DNA from: an uncultured Saprospiraceae bacterium
Lineage (GTDB): Bacteria; Bacteroidota; Bacteroidia; Chitinophagales; Saprospiraceae
DNA length: 62,285 nucleotides
Reading direction: 5' to 3'
Assembly (NCBI GenBank): GCA_937997635.1
Contig: CALLFA010000015.1
Location: 1 to 62,285 of the forward strand
A model generated the notes under the pieces. That model did no database searches and was not told the DNA's origin. It saw nothing but the letters and a program-made list of their open reading frames with translations. This document shows positions 1-9,687 of this stretch, in pieces; the first letter of the stretch is position 1; each line of letters begins with the position of its first letter. A program made the translations under genes and the position numbers.

Positions 1-388
1 CAAAAGCCTATATGACAGATTTTTAAAAAATTTTAACATTCCCAAGCTTTATTTTTTTTGATCAGTTTTTTAATTTTGAGTCTCTAATATTACTTATTGT
101 TTAATATTAATTTGATTCAAATGTTACCAGTAAATAAACTACTGATTCCAAATGTCTCAACATTTTTTGACGACGATTGGAACACATTAATTAATGATCA
201 AGCCACATCCTGTCGGCTTAATTCTTACCATTTTTCTCAGCTAGATTATCCTTAATTAAATAGGTAGGTAGTTCTTTTATTACCTCTACCAATTCTCTAA
301 TGGGACCATATCACCTATTGGAAAACTTACTAGTTGAAAACAAATAGTTAAATACATCGTAATTAATTAATCTAAATACTTATAAATC
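1..388. other. Gene-free left edge
   Basis: AT-rich stretch with stop codons in all frames and no reading frame that I would call a gene. No tRNA-like cloverleaf, tandem repeat or strong hairpin was seen. The part just before position 389 presumably holds the promoter and ribosome binding site of the first gene, but I could not identify a convincing promoter. Confidence 0.5.
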
Positions 389-748
389 ATGAAAAGCAAT
401 TTTATTATTTCATTAATCATCCTGGCATTTTTCTCCTTCTGTCAATTGGGATTTTCACAAGAAACGGTAAAAGAGACTGCCTTTAAAACAGAAGCAGAAC
501 TCGACAAACAAGAGTTAATTGATGCTTATTCTTGGATGAAAACCCATTTTGAAGATACTGCTAATCCAGTAGTGGCAGTAAAAGAAATGCAAGCTGAAGG
601 TGGAGCTAATTTTATTTTTGTAGAGTTTAAAGATTCTAAAATAATGTTTGATTCTGACGGCAAAAGATATTGTGTCGATAGCAAGGACTTTAGTTGTATG
701 GAGTTTTATAAATTAAATGAAGGTAGCTTGAGTTGGGCTCGATCATAA
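389..748 (+). CDS. Small secreted protein of unknown function
   Basis: The 119-residue product starts with a clear signal peptide: Lys at position 3, a hydrophobic stretch to about residue 20, and a probable cut after the Gly-Phe-Ser-Gln at about 21-24. The mature part, about 95 residues, is acidic, has two cysteines (in RYCVDSKDFSCMEF) that could form a disulfide, and has no repeats or membrane segments. I do not recognise the family. The gene stands alone, followed by a weak hairpin and the convergent efflux operon. It is probably periplasmic or exported. Existence as a gene is well supported by the signal peptide; function is unknown. Confidence 0.75.
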   Translation: MKSNFIISLIILAFFSFCQLGFSQETVKETAFKTEAELDKQELIDAYSWMKTHFEDTANPVVAVKEMQAEGGANFIFVEFKDSKIMFDSDGKRYCVDSKDFSCMEFYKLNEGSLSWARS

Positions 749-762
749 GGTGTTATACTAAT

Positions 763-800
763 GAAGCAGTGTCAAGTGATTTGATGCTGCTTCTTTATTT
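763..800 (+). terminator. Possible terminator after the first gene
   Basis: GAAGCAG at 763-769 pairs with CTGCTTC at 787-793 across a 17-base loop and is followed by TTTATTT. It lies 14 bases after the stop codon at 748, between convergent genes. The long loop makes it a moderate candidate. Confidence 0.45.
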
Positions 801-866
801 CATATATAAATTGTGCAGTTACCAGTTTGCCATTTGCTACAAAGAATGAAATGCAAGCTTAATTAT

Positions 867-1250
867 TTAGTTTCTTTTTTTATTAGCAACGTTCAATTCA
901 ATTCTTTCAAGAAAAAGAACAACAACAATCTCAACTACAATGTAACTCCAACCTAGAGTAGTTAACGATGCTGCATGATAAAATGCGAATCCAATTGACA
1001 AACAACAATATAGGATATTGGCCACAGCTATTCCTTTTACATACAGATTAAGCTTTTTTTCAACCATGAAATAGCAATAGAAATCGTAGAATGCAAATAC
1101 ACAAGGGATAAAAGCCAGTAAATACAAGGTGTTTTTTGGAATGCCAAAATACCATTCATACTTGACTAATACTATTCCCAATAAAAATGCTGAGAGAAGA
1201 GAGCCTATACCATCGATGATGAAGAGACTTCTTGCATTTTTAATGTCCAT
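867..1250 (-). CDS. Small integral membrane protein (about 4 helices)
   Basis: The 127-residue protein is mostly hydrophobic, with four likely membrane helices (about residues 8-28, 41-62, 70-90 and 95-115) and a basic C-terminal tail ending in KKRN, which suggests a cytoplasmic C-terminus. I do not recognise the family. It starts 14 bases after the stop codon of the RND pump gene on the same strand, so it is probably the last gene of the efflux operon. Whether it has any role in efflux is not shown by the sequence. Confidence 0.7.
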   Translation of the reverse strand: MDIKNARSLFIIDGIGSLLSAFLLGIVLVKYEWYFGIPKNTLYLLAFIPCVFAFYDFYCYFMVEKKLNLYVKGIAVANILYCCLSIGFAFYHAASLTTLGWSYIVVEIVVVLFLERIELNVANKKRN

Positions 1251-1264
1251 TTAAATATATATAG

Positions 1265-4200
1265 TTACCATTCAATACCTGGTTCAAGTACTGCTTCTTG
1301 CACTTTTGTGCGTTCTCCACGTATCGTTAATAGAAATCGCCTCTTTAATCTATAAGCCAACCAATACATAACTGGGACGATAACCAATGTCAAAAATGTA
1401 GCGAACACCAAACCATAAATAACCGTCCAAGCCATTGGTCCCCATATTGCCGTATTGTCTCCTCCTATAAATATATTTGGATTAAGGTCTGTGACTAGTG
1501 TTCTGAAATTAAAATTAAAACCAATAGCTAATGGGATTAGACCAAGTACAGTCGTAATGGCAGTTAAAAGCACTGGACGTAATCTCGTTTCGCCACCTTT
1601 AATGATGCATTCCTTAACATCATTTTTGACCATATAAATCATATTACTAATCCCTTGCTCTTCTCGTTTGTTTTGAACCAACAGATTAATATAATCAATA
1701 AGTACAATGGCATTATTAACGACAATTCCTGCCAAAGCAATGATGCCAACACCGGAAAAAACAACCGATATGGTTTTACCTGTAATGATGTAGCCCAATA
1801 ATACACCAATGGTACTAAAGAACACAGATAAAATAATAATGAATGGAGAGATGAAGGAATTAAATTGCCCAACAATAATGATGAAAATTAAAAAGATCGC
1901 AACAGCAAAAGCTGATTTCAAAAATGCCATTTCTTCCGCTTGTGATTCTTGTTCTCCTGTAAAGGCCATTTTATAGCCTTCAGGTATTGTTAGGTCTTCC
2001 AGTACTTGTCTTAATTCCTCATTTATTTCATTTGCATTATAGCCATCAAGGACATTAGAACTTATCGTAATCACTCTTTGTTGGTTAAGTCTTTTGATTG
2101 AACTAAAGGTAGAACTGTATTCGAAATCGGCTACTGTTGATATAGGCACTTGCACTATTGCCCCTCTTCTTGCTTGATCTCTAAACGTTACCTTTTGATT
2201 TAGTAAGCCATTAATGTCATTTCTATAATCACTATTTGCTCTCAGTTGTATTGCATATTCGTCCTCGCCCTCTTTAAACTTAGATATTTCTTTTCCAAAT
2301 ACACTTGTCCGAATGGTGCTAGCAATCTGTGCAGTAGATAAGCCAAATCTCCTTGCTGAATTTCTATCTATCTCCACAAGTAATTCTGGTTTACCTATTT
2401 TAATGTCGGGTTTCAATTCCTCAATTCCAGAAATATTACTCTCTTCAATTAACTTAATGGCACGTGTGGCTAAATTGACAATGGTGTCCATCTCGTCTCC
2501 GGCGATCTCGATATTAATTGGTGGCCCAACAGGAGGTCCATCATTATCTTTATCAACAGAAATTTTAACACCTGCATATCCTTGAACAGCATCTCGTAAT
2601 TCATTCATAATGTTTACCGTACTTATTTCTCCTCTGTTTTTTGAAGAAACAAAAGATACAGTAAGTCTAGCTCTATGTGGAGTAACGCCAGGTTCCGGAG
2701 GTGAGTTTGGATCTGCAGTATCTTCACCAATAGTGGTCAAAATGTCTTGTACAACTAAGCCATAGTCCTCAACTGTTTTAGCTACCTTATCTTCTAATTC
2801 TAATAAAAGCTCATTAGTAGCCTCTATGTCTTTACCAATTGGTAGTTCAACAAAAATATTGACGAAGTTGGGATCGGCAGAAGGGAAAAATTCAATTGGT
2901 GGTGGCTTGACTGTCATGAGGAAGATAGAAAATCCCAACAGTAAAAATGTTGATAGAAATACAAGGGTAGGGCGAGCACCTTTAAGAACAGCGCGTATGA
3001 ATTTGTCATAGCCTCTTTCAAGAGCTGGTAATACTTTCCCTTGGAAAGCAAAAGATGCAGGTCTAAGAATTATATAATTAAGTATGGTCAGTATTAGTGC
3101 AAAGCCTAACATATTTCTTAGCCACATGATATCTACTACATGAGCGATAACCATACCCGCAATCATCAGCACAATCCAAATTAATATATTTTTTCTAGAC
3201 TTATTTTTTGCTTCTTTAGTTCCTGCTGATTTATCAATTTTCATTAAGTTGGCTGTCAACACAGGATTTATTACCAGGGCTACAAATAGTGACGACGTCA
3301 ATACACAGATTAGGGTAATCGGAAAATACTTCATAAACTGCCCCATGATACCAGGCCAAAACATTAGCGGTAAAAATGCCGCTAGAGTTGTGGCAGTAGA
3401 AGCGATAATAGGCATTGCGACTTCAGAGGCACCATATTTTGCGGAGTCGGGACCGTTAAATCCAGTATCCATATAGCGATAAATATTTTCTACCGTTACA
3501 ATAGCATTATCAACCAAGAGTCCTAATGCGAGTATTAAACTAAATAATGTGACAATGTTTAGACTGACGTCAAAAAGGTAAAGAAATAAAATACCTATTA
3601 GCATTGACAATGGAATGGCTATACCAACAAAAGCGGCGTTGCGTAGTCCTAAGAAAAACAGTAAGACCATCGTGACTAATATAACCCCAGAAATAATGCT
3701 GTTTTCCAAATTTGCAACCTCATCCCTTGTTGAAACTGATAGGTCATTAAATTTGGTAATCTGTAATTCTTTAGGAAATTTGGGCTTTAATTCTTCTAGT
3801 TTAACATCTAATTTGTCTATACAAGAAAGCAGATTTTCTCCAGTTCTTTTCTTTACTTCCAATGAAATAACTGGAAGTGAATTAACTCTAGCATATGTTG
3901 TTCGTTCTTCAAATCCATATTCTACTTCAGCAATATCTTTTATATAAATAGGCCTTTCATTCTCACTTTTAATAATTACCTCACTGATTTCATCTACATC
4001 TTTAAATTGACCAAGAACCCTGATTGATCGTCTGAATTCATTATTCACTATTTCACCCGCAGACATAGACATGTTTTCTCTAGCGATAGCAGTTTCTATA
4101 TCTGTGAATGAAACTTGAACGGATTCCATTTTTCTTAAATCCACATTGATTTTCACTTCTCTATCTAAGGCACCTTTCATGTCCACCTTGGAGACTTCTT

Positions 4201-4741
4201 TTATTTCTTCAATTTCATCCTGAAAAAATTCTGCATAATTCCTGAGTTGGTCCATGGTAAAAGGTCCAGCTACATTGACAACTACTACCGCTTGCTCTGA
4301 GACATTCAGTTCTCTCACTTCAGGTTCTTGATCCATATCGTTAGGTAGTTCAACTTTTGCTTTGTCAAGTGCTTCCTTGACATCTTCTACAGCTTGATCG
4401 ATATCTACATCAGTGCCAAATTTTGCGGTTACCATAACAAAATCTTGAATAGAAGTAGAGGTGACATCTTCAATGCCATCGATGCTTTTTAATTCCTTCT
4501 CTATCGGTCGCGCAATAAGGCTTTCAATCTCAGAAGCAGAATTACCAAAGTACGGAGCTGTCACCATAACCTGAGGAAAAGCAACATCAGGATATTTCAC
4601 CTTTGGCATAGCGATATAAGCTTGCACACCAAAGAGTAAAATCATAAAGGCAAGTAAAAAAATACTTGTACCATTGTCGATGGCAAATCTCGTTAGACCA
4701 AACTCCCGTAATTTACTGATATCAATTTTGAGTGTATCCAT
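1265..4741 (-). CDS. RND-family efflux pump, inner-membrane permease
   Basis: This 1158-residue protein matches the AcrB/MexB-type RND permeases in length and layout: an N-terminal helix near residues 25-45, a large periplasmic porter region, a central block of helices, a second porter region and a final helix block. The TM4 motif with the proton-relay Asp is visible in GLLVDNAIVTVENIY, and the second half carries the matching GIVVNNAIVLIDY. It would export drugs, bile-like compounds or other toxic molecules using proton import, in complex with the adaptor and TolC-like protein encoded just upstream. It starts 5 bases after the adaptor gene ends. Substrate cannot be told from sequence. Confidence 0.95.
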   Translation of the reverse strand: MDTLKIDISKLREFGLTRFAIDNGTSIFLLAFMILLFGVQAYIAMPKVKYPDVAFPQVMVTAPYFGNSASEIESLIARPIEKELKSIDGIEDVTSTSIQDFVMVTAKFGTDVDIDQAVEDVKEALDKAKVELPNDMDQEPEVRELNVSEQAVVVVNVAGPFTMDQLRNYAEFFQDEIEEIKEVSKVDMKGALDREVKINVDLRKMESVQVSFTDIETAIARENMSMSAGEIVNNEFRRSIRVLGQFKDVDEISEVIIKSENERPIYIKDIAEVEYGFEERTTYARVNSLPVISLEVKKRTGENLLSCIDKLDVKLEELKPKFPKELQITKFNDLSVSTRDEVANLENSIISGVILVTMVLLFFLGLRNAAFVGIAIPLSMLIGILFLYLFDVSLNIVTLFSLILALGLLVDNAIVTVENIYRYMDTGFNGPDSAKYGASEVAMPIIASTATTLAAFLPLMFWPGIMGQFMKYFPITLICVLTSSLFVALVINPVLTANLMKIDKSAGTKEAKNKSRKNILIWIVLMIAGMVIAHVVDIMWLRNMLGFALILTILNYIILRPASFAFQGKVLPALERGYDKFIRAVLKGARPTLVFLSTFLLLGFSIFLMTVKPPPIEFFPSADPNFVNIFVELPIGKDIEATNELLLELEDKVAKTVEDYGLVVQDILTTIGEDTADPNSPPEPGVTPHRARLTVSFVSSKNRGEISTVNIMNELRDAVQGYAGVKISVDKDNDGPPVGPPINIEIAGDEMDTIVNLATRAIKLIEESNISGIEELKPDIKIGKPELLVEIDRNSARRFGLSTAQIASTIRTSVFGKEISKFKEGEDEYAIQLRANSDYRNDINGLLNQKVTFRDQARRGAIVQVPISTVADFEYSSTFSSIKRLNQQRVITISSNVLDGYNANEINEELRQVLEDLTIPEGYKMAFTGEQESQAEEMAFLKSAFAVAIFLIFIIIVGQFNSFISPFIIILSVFFSTIGVLLGYIITGKTISVVFSGVGIIALAGIVVNNAIVLIDYINLLVQNKREEQGISNMIYMVKNDVKECIIKGGETRLRPVLLTAITTVLGLIPLAIGFNFNFRTLVTDLNPNIFIGGDNTAIWGPMAWTVIYGLVFATFLTLVIVPVMYWLAYRLKRRFLLTIRGERTKVQEAVLEPGIEW

Positions 4742-4746
4742 ATCGA

Positions 4747-5895
4747 TTATATCGTGATCAATTCATTGTTTAATAGTTGTCTAGCTCCTTTGACCACTAT
4801 GAGGTCATTAGGTTGTAGTCCCTCTTCTACGACTATATTATTGTCATAGCTTTCTCCAGTTTGTACGTATACTTTTTTTGTCACCCATTCTTCTGCACCA
4901 GGATCTGCCACCACATAGACATATTCATCTCCACTCACTTCTCGTTGTATTAAATCTAGAGGAATGACAACAGCATCAGTTTGCTCAAATTCTTTGATAA
5001 GCATTTCTGCTAACAAGTTTGGTTTGAATTCGCCTTTGGAATTATTTAAAGCCACTTCGACCTTAAACGTACGATTGGCAGGATCGATCATTCTACCCAA
5101 TTGAGTAATTTTGCCTTTAAATTCTTTTTCTAAAGCAGGGACACTGATGCCTACATATTGTCCTCTTTTTACAACTCCAAGGAAAGACTCAGGGGCATCA
5201 ACAACGACTTTGACTTTATATGTATTTAATATCTGTAGAATAGGACCTCCAGCTGAAGTCATCTCTCCAGCTTGTCTAACTTCTCTTTCTACAACACCCG
5301 AGGCAGGACTGTACACATTTTGCTTAGATAATTGCAATTGTATCGATTCCAAACTCTTCTCTAATCGCTCTTTATTATTTTTTGCTTGTAAATATTGTAT
5401 TTCACTTCCAATGTCTTGATCCCACAATCGCTTCTGTCTTTCATAAACAGTTTTTGCTAGCTCTAAAGAAGTCTCTATTTCTCCAATTTGCTTTTCTACT
5501 GCTTCCAAATCAACCTTTGCTATAAGCTGTCCTTTTCTAATCGGTTGACCTTCGCGTACATATATATCTAGTAATCTTCCTCCAATAGAACTGGATGCAT
5601 TAATTAAGTCATCAGAAATTATATTCCCTTGTAGGGTTGTGTAGCGTTCAAAATTACTTAGTTGTATGGTGTCGATGGTGACTAATGTTGCTTTCTTTTT
5701 AGCATTAGGGTCTAGTTCTATGACCTCCTCTTCCAATGCTTTAATTTCCTTTTCCAATGATTTAAGTTCGTCTTGTTTCTGTCTTAGATATTCTTTTTTG
5801 CCAGCTAAATCAGTTGGAATTATATCTTCTTTTTCTTTTTGCTGGCAAGCAACAAACAATAAGCAAATGATTAATATGGAGTAAAGCTTCATCAT
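4747..5895 (-). CDS. RND periplasmic adaptor, lipoprotein (HlyD/AcrA family)
   Basis: The 382-residue product begins with a lipoprotein signal ending in a lipobox (LFVAC, Cys17). Residues about 25-60 form a Glu/Lys-rich coiled coil, followed by a biotinyl-lipoyl-like half (GGRLLDIYVREGQPIRKGQLIAKVD), a second helical hairpin near residues 135-190, and beta-barrel and membrane-proximal parts to the end. It would bridge the RND permease and the outer-membrane channel. It is packed tightly with both neighbours (2 bases after the TolC gene, 5 before the permease). Family call is firm; the lipid anchor is predicted from the lipobox. Confidence 0.93.
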   Translation of the reverse strand: MMKLYSILIICLLFVACQQKEKEDIIPTDLAGKKEYLRQKQDELKSLEKEIKALEEEVIELDPNAKKKATLVTIDTIQLSNFERYTTLQGNIISDDLINASSSIGGRLLDIYVREGQPIRKGQLIAKVDLEAVEKQIGEIETSLELAKTVYERQKRLWDQDIGSEIQYLQAKNNKERLEKSLESIQLQLSKQNVYSPASGVVEREVRQAGEMTSAGGPILQILNTYKVKVVVDAPESFLGVVKRGQYVGISVPALEKEFKGKITQLGRMIDPANRTFKVEVALNNSKGEFKPNLLAEMLIKEFEQTDAVVIPLDLIQREVSGDEYVYVVADPGAEEWVTKKVYVQTGESYDNNIVVEEGLQPNDLIVVKGARQLLNNELITI

Positions 5896-5897
5896 TA

Positions 5898-7286
5898 TTA
5901 TTTAATATTTCCTAAGGCTATATCTAAATCTGTTTTTGCTAAAATGACATCATACATCGCAGAAATAACATCTGACTGAGACTGGTATAAAGCAGTTTCT
6001 GATTGATTGATTTCTAAACTAGAACCGACACCTTCTTTGAATTTTATTTTTGCTGCAGCATAAACCTTTTCAGCCAAGTCCAGAATTTTACGCCTGTTCT
6101 CTAGTGTTCGCTTAGCATTTGTCAATTGGCGTTGCGCATTAGTCGCTTGTAATAACATACTTCTTTTAAAATCCTCTAACTCAAAGGATTTTAATTCCTT
6201 TCTAATCTTAGATCTTTGTTGTTGAGAACTTTTCTCCTTTCCATCAAAAATACTGTAGCTGAGATTCAAGCCTACAAAACCACCAGCGATAAATCCTGCC
6301 TCATTATTATTGAACAATTTATCTCGTTGCAAAGATTCTTGTAGATTAATATTTGCTCTCAATACTGGTAATCGTAAGCCTAGTCTTTCAATATCCAAAT
6401 CATCCAACTCCATAGCCTTTTCCAGTAACTCAACTTCTGGTCTGTTTGAATAGTCAATCGATTCTTCTGTTATAAAAACATCAGGCTCTATTTCTATCTG
6501 ATTCAATAATACCTCCAATTCATCAAGCAAAAGAATATCAGTATCTAGTGGAAAATTCATTTGAAACTTTAACACATTTTTACTCAACTCGATTAATTCA
6601 GTCAAATTTTCATCTTCGACTTTTAGATTTTCTAAGGTAAGGGTCAAACGGTTGACATCTAGTTTTTCAGCAAAACCGGCTTTATACGTTTCTGTTGTTT
6701 CGAATACTAATCGGTCGAGTGATTCAATATTGCTTTTTATGATTTTATGATTTTCTTTCGCGATCAATACTGCTAAATATGCTTGAGTTACTTGAATCGC
6801 TATTTCGCGCTTTGTTAATTTACTTCTCGACCGTTCGACATCAATGGAAGCCTTTGCGGCTTTTAATCCTTTTAAAAAGACACCATCAAATAGTAGCGCT
6901 CTGAAGTCTGCAAATCCATTTACATTATTTCTTCTGACAAAACCTAAATTAAATGTTTCTGGAGGACCTGGGTCGATTGGTGTATCAAATACAAATTCAT
7001 TTAGAATCCCAAATACCGCTGGGGTAAGAAAGTCCTGAGTTGGTTGGGATGGACTTAAAAAGTAGTAAGTATAATTCACACCAACATCTAATTGCGGCAA
7101 TCCAAATGCTTTGAATTCTTCCACTCTTTCTTGCGCATCTAATATATTCAATTTGTCCATTGCTATTTGATTGCTGTGCTCTGTAGCAAACTCGATTGCA
7201 AGTGGAAGTGTAAACCGATAAGGTTGTTGTGCTTGCGCCATTAATGCTACTAAACAAAAACATATAATCAAATACTCTTTTCTCAT
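5898..7286 (-). CDS. TolC-family outer-membrane efflux channel
   Basis: The 462-residue product has a signal peptide (cut near residues 19-20, after MAQAQ) and two long helical repeats typical of outer membrane efflux proteins. The second repeat includes KRTLENRRKILDLAEKVYAA and the conserved ending FKEGVGSSLEINQSETALYQSQSD. It would form the trimeric outer-membrane duct of the pump. Its ATG overlaps the stop codon of the upstream TetR gene by four bases (ATGA), which implies translational coupling and one transcript for the whole set. Confidence 0.93.
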   Translation of the reverse strand: MRKEYLIICFCLVALMAQAQQPYRFTLPLAIEFATEHSNQIAMDKLNILDAQERVEEFKAFGLPQLDVGVNYTYYFLSPSQPTQDFLTPAVFGILNEFVFDTPIDPGPPETFNLGFVRRNNVNGFADFRALLFDGVFLKGLKAAKASIDVERSRSKLTKREIAIQVTQAYLAVLIAKENHKIIKSNIESLDRLVFETTETYKAGFAEKLDVNRLTLTLENLKVEDENLTELIELSKNVLKFQMNFPLDTDILLLDELEVLLNQIEIEPDVFITEESIDYSNRPEVELLEKAMELDDLDIERLGLRLPVLRANINLQESLQRDKLFNNNEAGFIAGGFVGLNLSYSIFDGKEKSSQQQRSKIRKELKSFELEDFKRSMLLQATNAQRQLTNAKRTLENRRKILDLAEKVYAAAKIKFKEGVGSSLEINQSETALYQSQSDVISAMYDVILAKTDLDIALGNIK

Positions 7287-7891
7287 TGTTGGGCCTTTAG
7301 TATTTCTTTCATTCTTTTTAATCCTTTCTCAGATGCGATCCCGCTGATGTGGTATCGCACGAATTCTATCAACAGTTCGTGTCTTGGATATTGCTCGGTT
7401 GGAAAAAGATTTTCGTCAGCCATCGCATGATTCTTACTGATGTACAGTTTAGAAATGATGTCGGCATTTACATTTTCTCTATAGAGTTTATCCGCAATTC
7501 CTGCTTCAATGTTTTTATGAATAATGGCTTGCAAAAAGCTAAAATGATTTTCCTCGATGATCTGCCAACTTTCTGGATAATACTTTTGTAAATCAAATGA
7601 AATGGTAGGTTTCATCTTTTTTACTGTATTGAGAAAGTGTCTCGATAGACTTAAATATTCATCAATGGCATCGGAGGATTCTGCAATAATGTTTTGGATA
7701 ATCTCGTGTTCTGATAAAAGAAAATGTCCAATTACTTCCTTTACAAGTTCGTTCTTGTTAGCTACATATTGATAAATCGTCTTTTTGGACATGCCCAGTT
7801 TTCTGGATATGTCGTCCATGCTGACACTCTTTAATCCATAGGACATAAAGAGCTCTCTACTCACCTCAAGTATTTTAGTTTTTGTATCCAA
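7283..7891 (-). CDS. TetR/AcrR-family transcriptional regulator of the efflux operon
   Basis: The 202-residue protein has a TetR-type helix-turn-helix at residues about 8-52 (SMDDISRKLGMSKKTIYQYV) followed by an all-helical ligand-binding region. It is the first gene of the minus-strand efflux operon and overlaps tolC by four bases. Local repressors of this kind usually control the pump genes beside them, and being co-transcribed implies autoregulation. The intergenic region 7892-8057, shared with the divergent sulfatase gene, is the expected operator site. The short inverted motif around 7915-7960 (CTAGGAAACTTG and GAGTTTCCTAAG) is a candidate operator. Confidence 0.9.
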   Translation of the reverse strand: MDTKTKILEVSRELFMSYGLKSVSMDDISRKLGMSKKTIYQYVANKNELVKEVIGHFLLSEHEIIQNIIAESSDAIDEYLSLSRHFLNTVKKMKPTISFDLQKYYPESWQIIEENHFSFLQAIIHKNIEAGIADKLYRENVNADIISKLYISKNHAMADENLFPTEQYPRHELLIEFVRYHISGIASEKGLKRMKEILKAQQ

Positions 7892-7917
7892 TGAAGTACA
7901 AATATATAGGAATAAAA

Positions 7918-7954
7918 CCTAGGAAACTTGAAAATGTTTCTGAGTTTCCTAAGT
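7918..7954. promoter_or_regulatory. Candidate TetR operator (imperfect inverted repeat)
   Basis: In the divergent region between the TetR gene and the sulfatase gene, CCTAGGAAACTTG (7918-7930) faces GAGTTTCCTAAG (7942-7953), an imperfect inverted repeat just upstream of the TetR start codon at 7891. Placement fits an autoregulated operator, but this is inferred from position and symmetry only. Confidence 0.4.
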
Positions 7955-8057
7955 TTTTAATCACTCTGTTGATTAAAGTGAGATTTATTATCTTTAGTTA
8001 ATCGGTGCTCTTAGGTGACTTGGTCCAAACATCATTAAGCACATCAAAGATTTTACT

Positions 8058-9683
8058 ATGGCATCTTTTTCTCTCAAGTGGGATGATTCAAGCACCACGT
8101 GGCAAGTTGTTGCTTTCAGTATGTTAAGTATAGTATGCCTATATTCTTGTGTGAATGCAGAAAGTCCATCTGACACACCACCCAATATTGTTTTCATCAT
8201 GAGCGATGATCATGCCTTTCAAGCGATCAGTGCTTATGGTCATCATCTCAATAAGACTCCCAACATTGATCGAATAGCCAAAGAAGGTGCTCTGTTTACA
8301 AAAGGATTTGTCACTAATTCTATTTGTGCTCCAAGTCGTGCCGTTATGCTCACAGGAAAACATTGCCACATCAATGGTAAGGTGGACAACGTCCAAGCGT
8401 TCAATTGGGATCAGGATAACTTTGCAAAAACATTGCAGGGAGTAGGTTATCAAACGGCGTTAGTAGGAAAGATTCATTTGGATGGTCAGCCGCAAGGGTT
8501 CGATTATTCCATTGTACTTCCTGGTCAAGGTCAATATTATGCACCAGAGTTTATCGAAAACGGAGTGAAAAGAGTTATTCCTGGTTACATCACAACTGTG
8601 ACAACAGATCTTGCTTTACACTGGCTAGATCAAAAGAGGGATAAGGAAAAGCCTTTTTTACTCCTGTATCATCAGAAAGCGCCACATCGCACCTGGATGC
8701 CAGAAGCAAAATATTTGGGATTATTTGATACCATTCAAATTGAGCCTCCAACTAATTTTTTTGATGATTATGAAGGAAGAACTGCTGCAGCCGCACAGGA
8801 GATGTCAATCTTAAAGGATATTGATGTTGTCTACGACTTAAAATTATTGGACAAAGAACAGGAATTGAAAACAAGATACCGAAACGCGTTTCAGCTAAAA
8901 TACGATAGGATGACTGACGAGGAAAAAGCTGGCTGGGATGCATACTATGATCCTATTATTGAGGAATTTAAATCCAAGGATAGAGAAGATGACGAACTGG
9001 CACTGTGGAAATACAATCGGTATATCCGAGATTATCTGAGTACAATACAATCTGTTGATGATGGCGTAGGCGCAGTATTGGATTATTTAAAAGACAATGG
9101 ACTAGAAAAGAATACAATTGTAGTCTATACCTCAGACCAAGGCTTTTATCTAGGTGAGCATGGATGGTTTGACAAGCGCTATATGTATGATGAGTCATTA
9201 AGAACACCATTATTAATGAAGTATCCTAAAGAGATTAAACCTGGCACTATAGTGGATAAGCTTGTTCAGAACTTGGACTACGCTCCTACATTTTTAGACT
9301 ACGCTGGGGTTGATATTCCATCGGATATTCAAGGAGAGTCGTTTAGGCATTTAGCTAGTGGAAAGGTAACTGAGTGGCGAGATGCTATTTATTATTCCTA
9401 TTATGAATTTCCAGGTGAGCATCATGTGAAACGACATTATGGTGTGCGCACCGATCGTTACAAACTGATCCATTTTTATTATGATATTGACGAATGGGAA
9501 CTCTATGATCTAGAGGTTGATCCGATGGAAATGAATAATCTATATGCCAATGAGTCCTATGATGAAATCAAACAATCATTACACAAGAGATTAGAAGAGC
9601 TGAGGGTACAATATGGAGATAGTGATGAACTGAATCAGCAAAATCTGGATAGATATTTGACTGCGAAGAATATGTCAAAGTAA
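8058..9683 (+). CDS. Sulfatase, lipoprotein (formylglycine-dependent)
   Basis: The 541-residue protein belongs to the alkaline-phosphatase-like sulfatases that remove sulfate esters from glycans or other substrates. The activation motif C-x-P-S-R is present (Cys90-Ala-Pro-Ser-Arg94, followed by LTGK); Cys90 would become formylglycine. The paired metal ligands are Asp50-Asp51 in FIMSDDH, and a second metal-site block is YTSDQGFYLGEHGWFDK. A lipobox-like LYSC (Cys31) lies after a hydrophobic stretch, so the enzyme is probably lipid-anchored. The ATG at 8121 (residue 22) is an alternative start, but would leave a short signal without a basic end. It is followed by a paralogous sulfatase after 4 bases, forming a two-gene operon. 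Confidence 0.92.
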   Translation: MASFSLKWDDSSTTWQVVAFSMLSIVCLYSCVNAESPSDTPPNIVFIMSDDHAFQAISAYGHHLNKTPNIDRIAKEGALFTKGFVTNSICAPSRAVMLTGKHCHINGKVDNVQAFNWDQDNFAKTLQGVGYQTALVGKIHLDGQPQGFDYSIVLPGQGQYYAPEFIENGVKRVIPGYITTVTTDLALHWLDQKRDKEKPFLLLYHQKAPHRTWMPEAKYLGLFDTIQIEPPTNFFDDYEGRTAAAAQEMSILKDIDVVYDLKLLDKEQELKTRYRNAFQLKYDRMTDEEKAGWDAYYDPIIEEFKSKDREDDELALWKYNRYIRDYLSTIQSVDDGVGAVLDYLKDNGLEKNTIVVYTSDQGFYLGEHGWFDKRYMYDESLRTPLLMKYPKEIKPGTIVDKLVQNLDYAPTFLDYAGVDIPSDIQGESFRHLASGKVTEWRDAIYYSYYEFPGEHHVKRHYGVRTDRYKLIHFYYDIDEWELYDLEVDPMEMNNLYANESYDEIKQSLHKRLEELRVQYGDSDELNQQNLDRYLTAKNMSK

Positions 9684-9687
9684 AAGC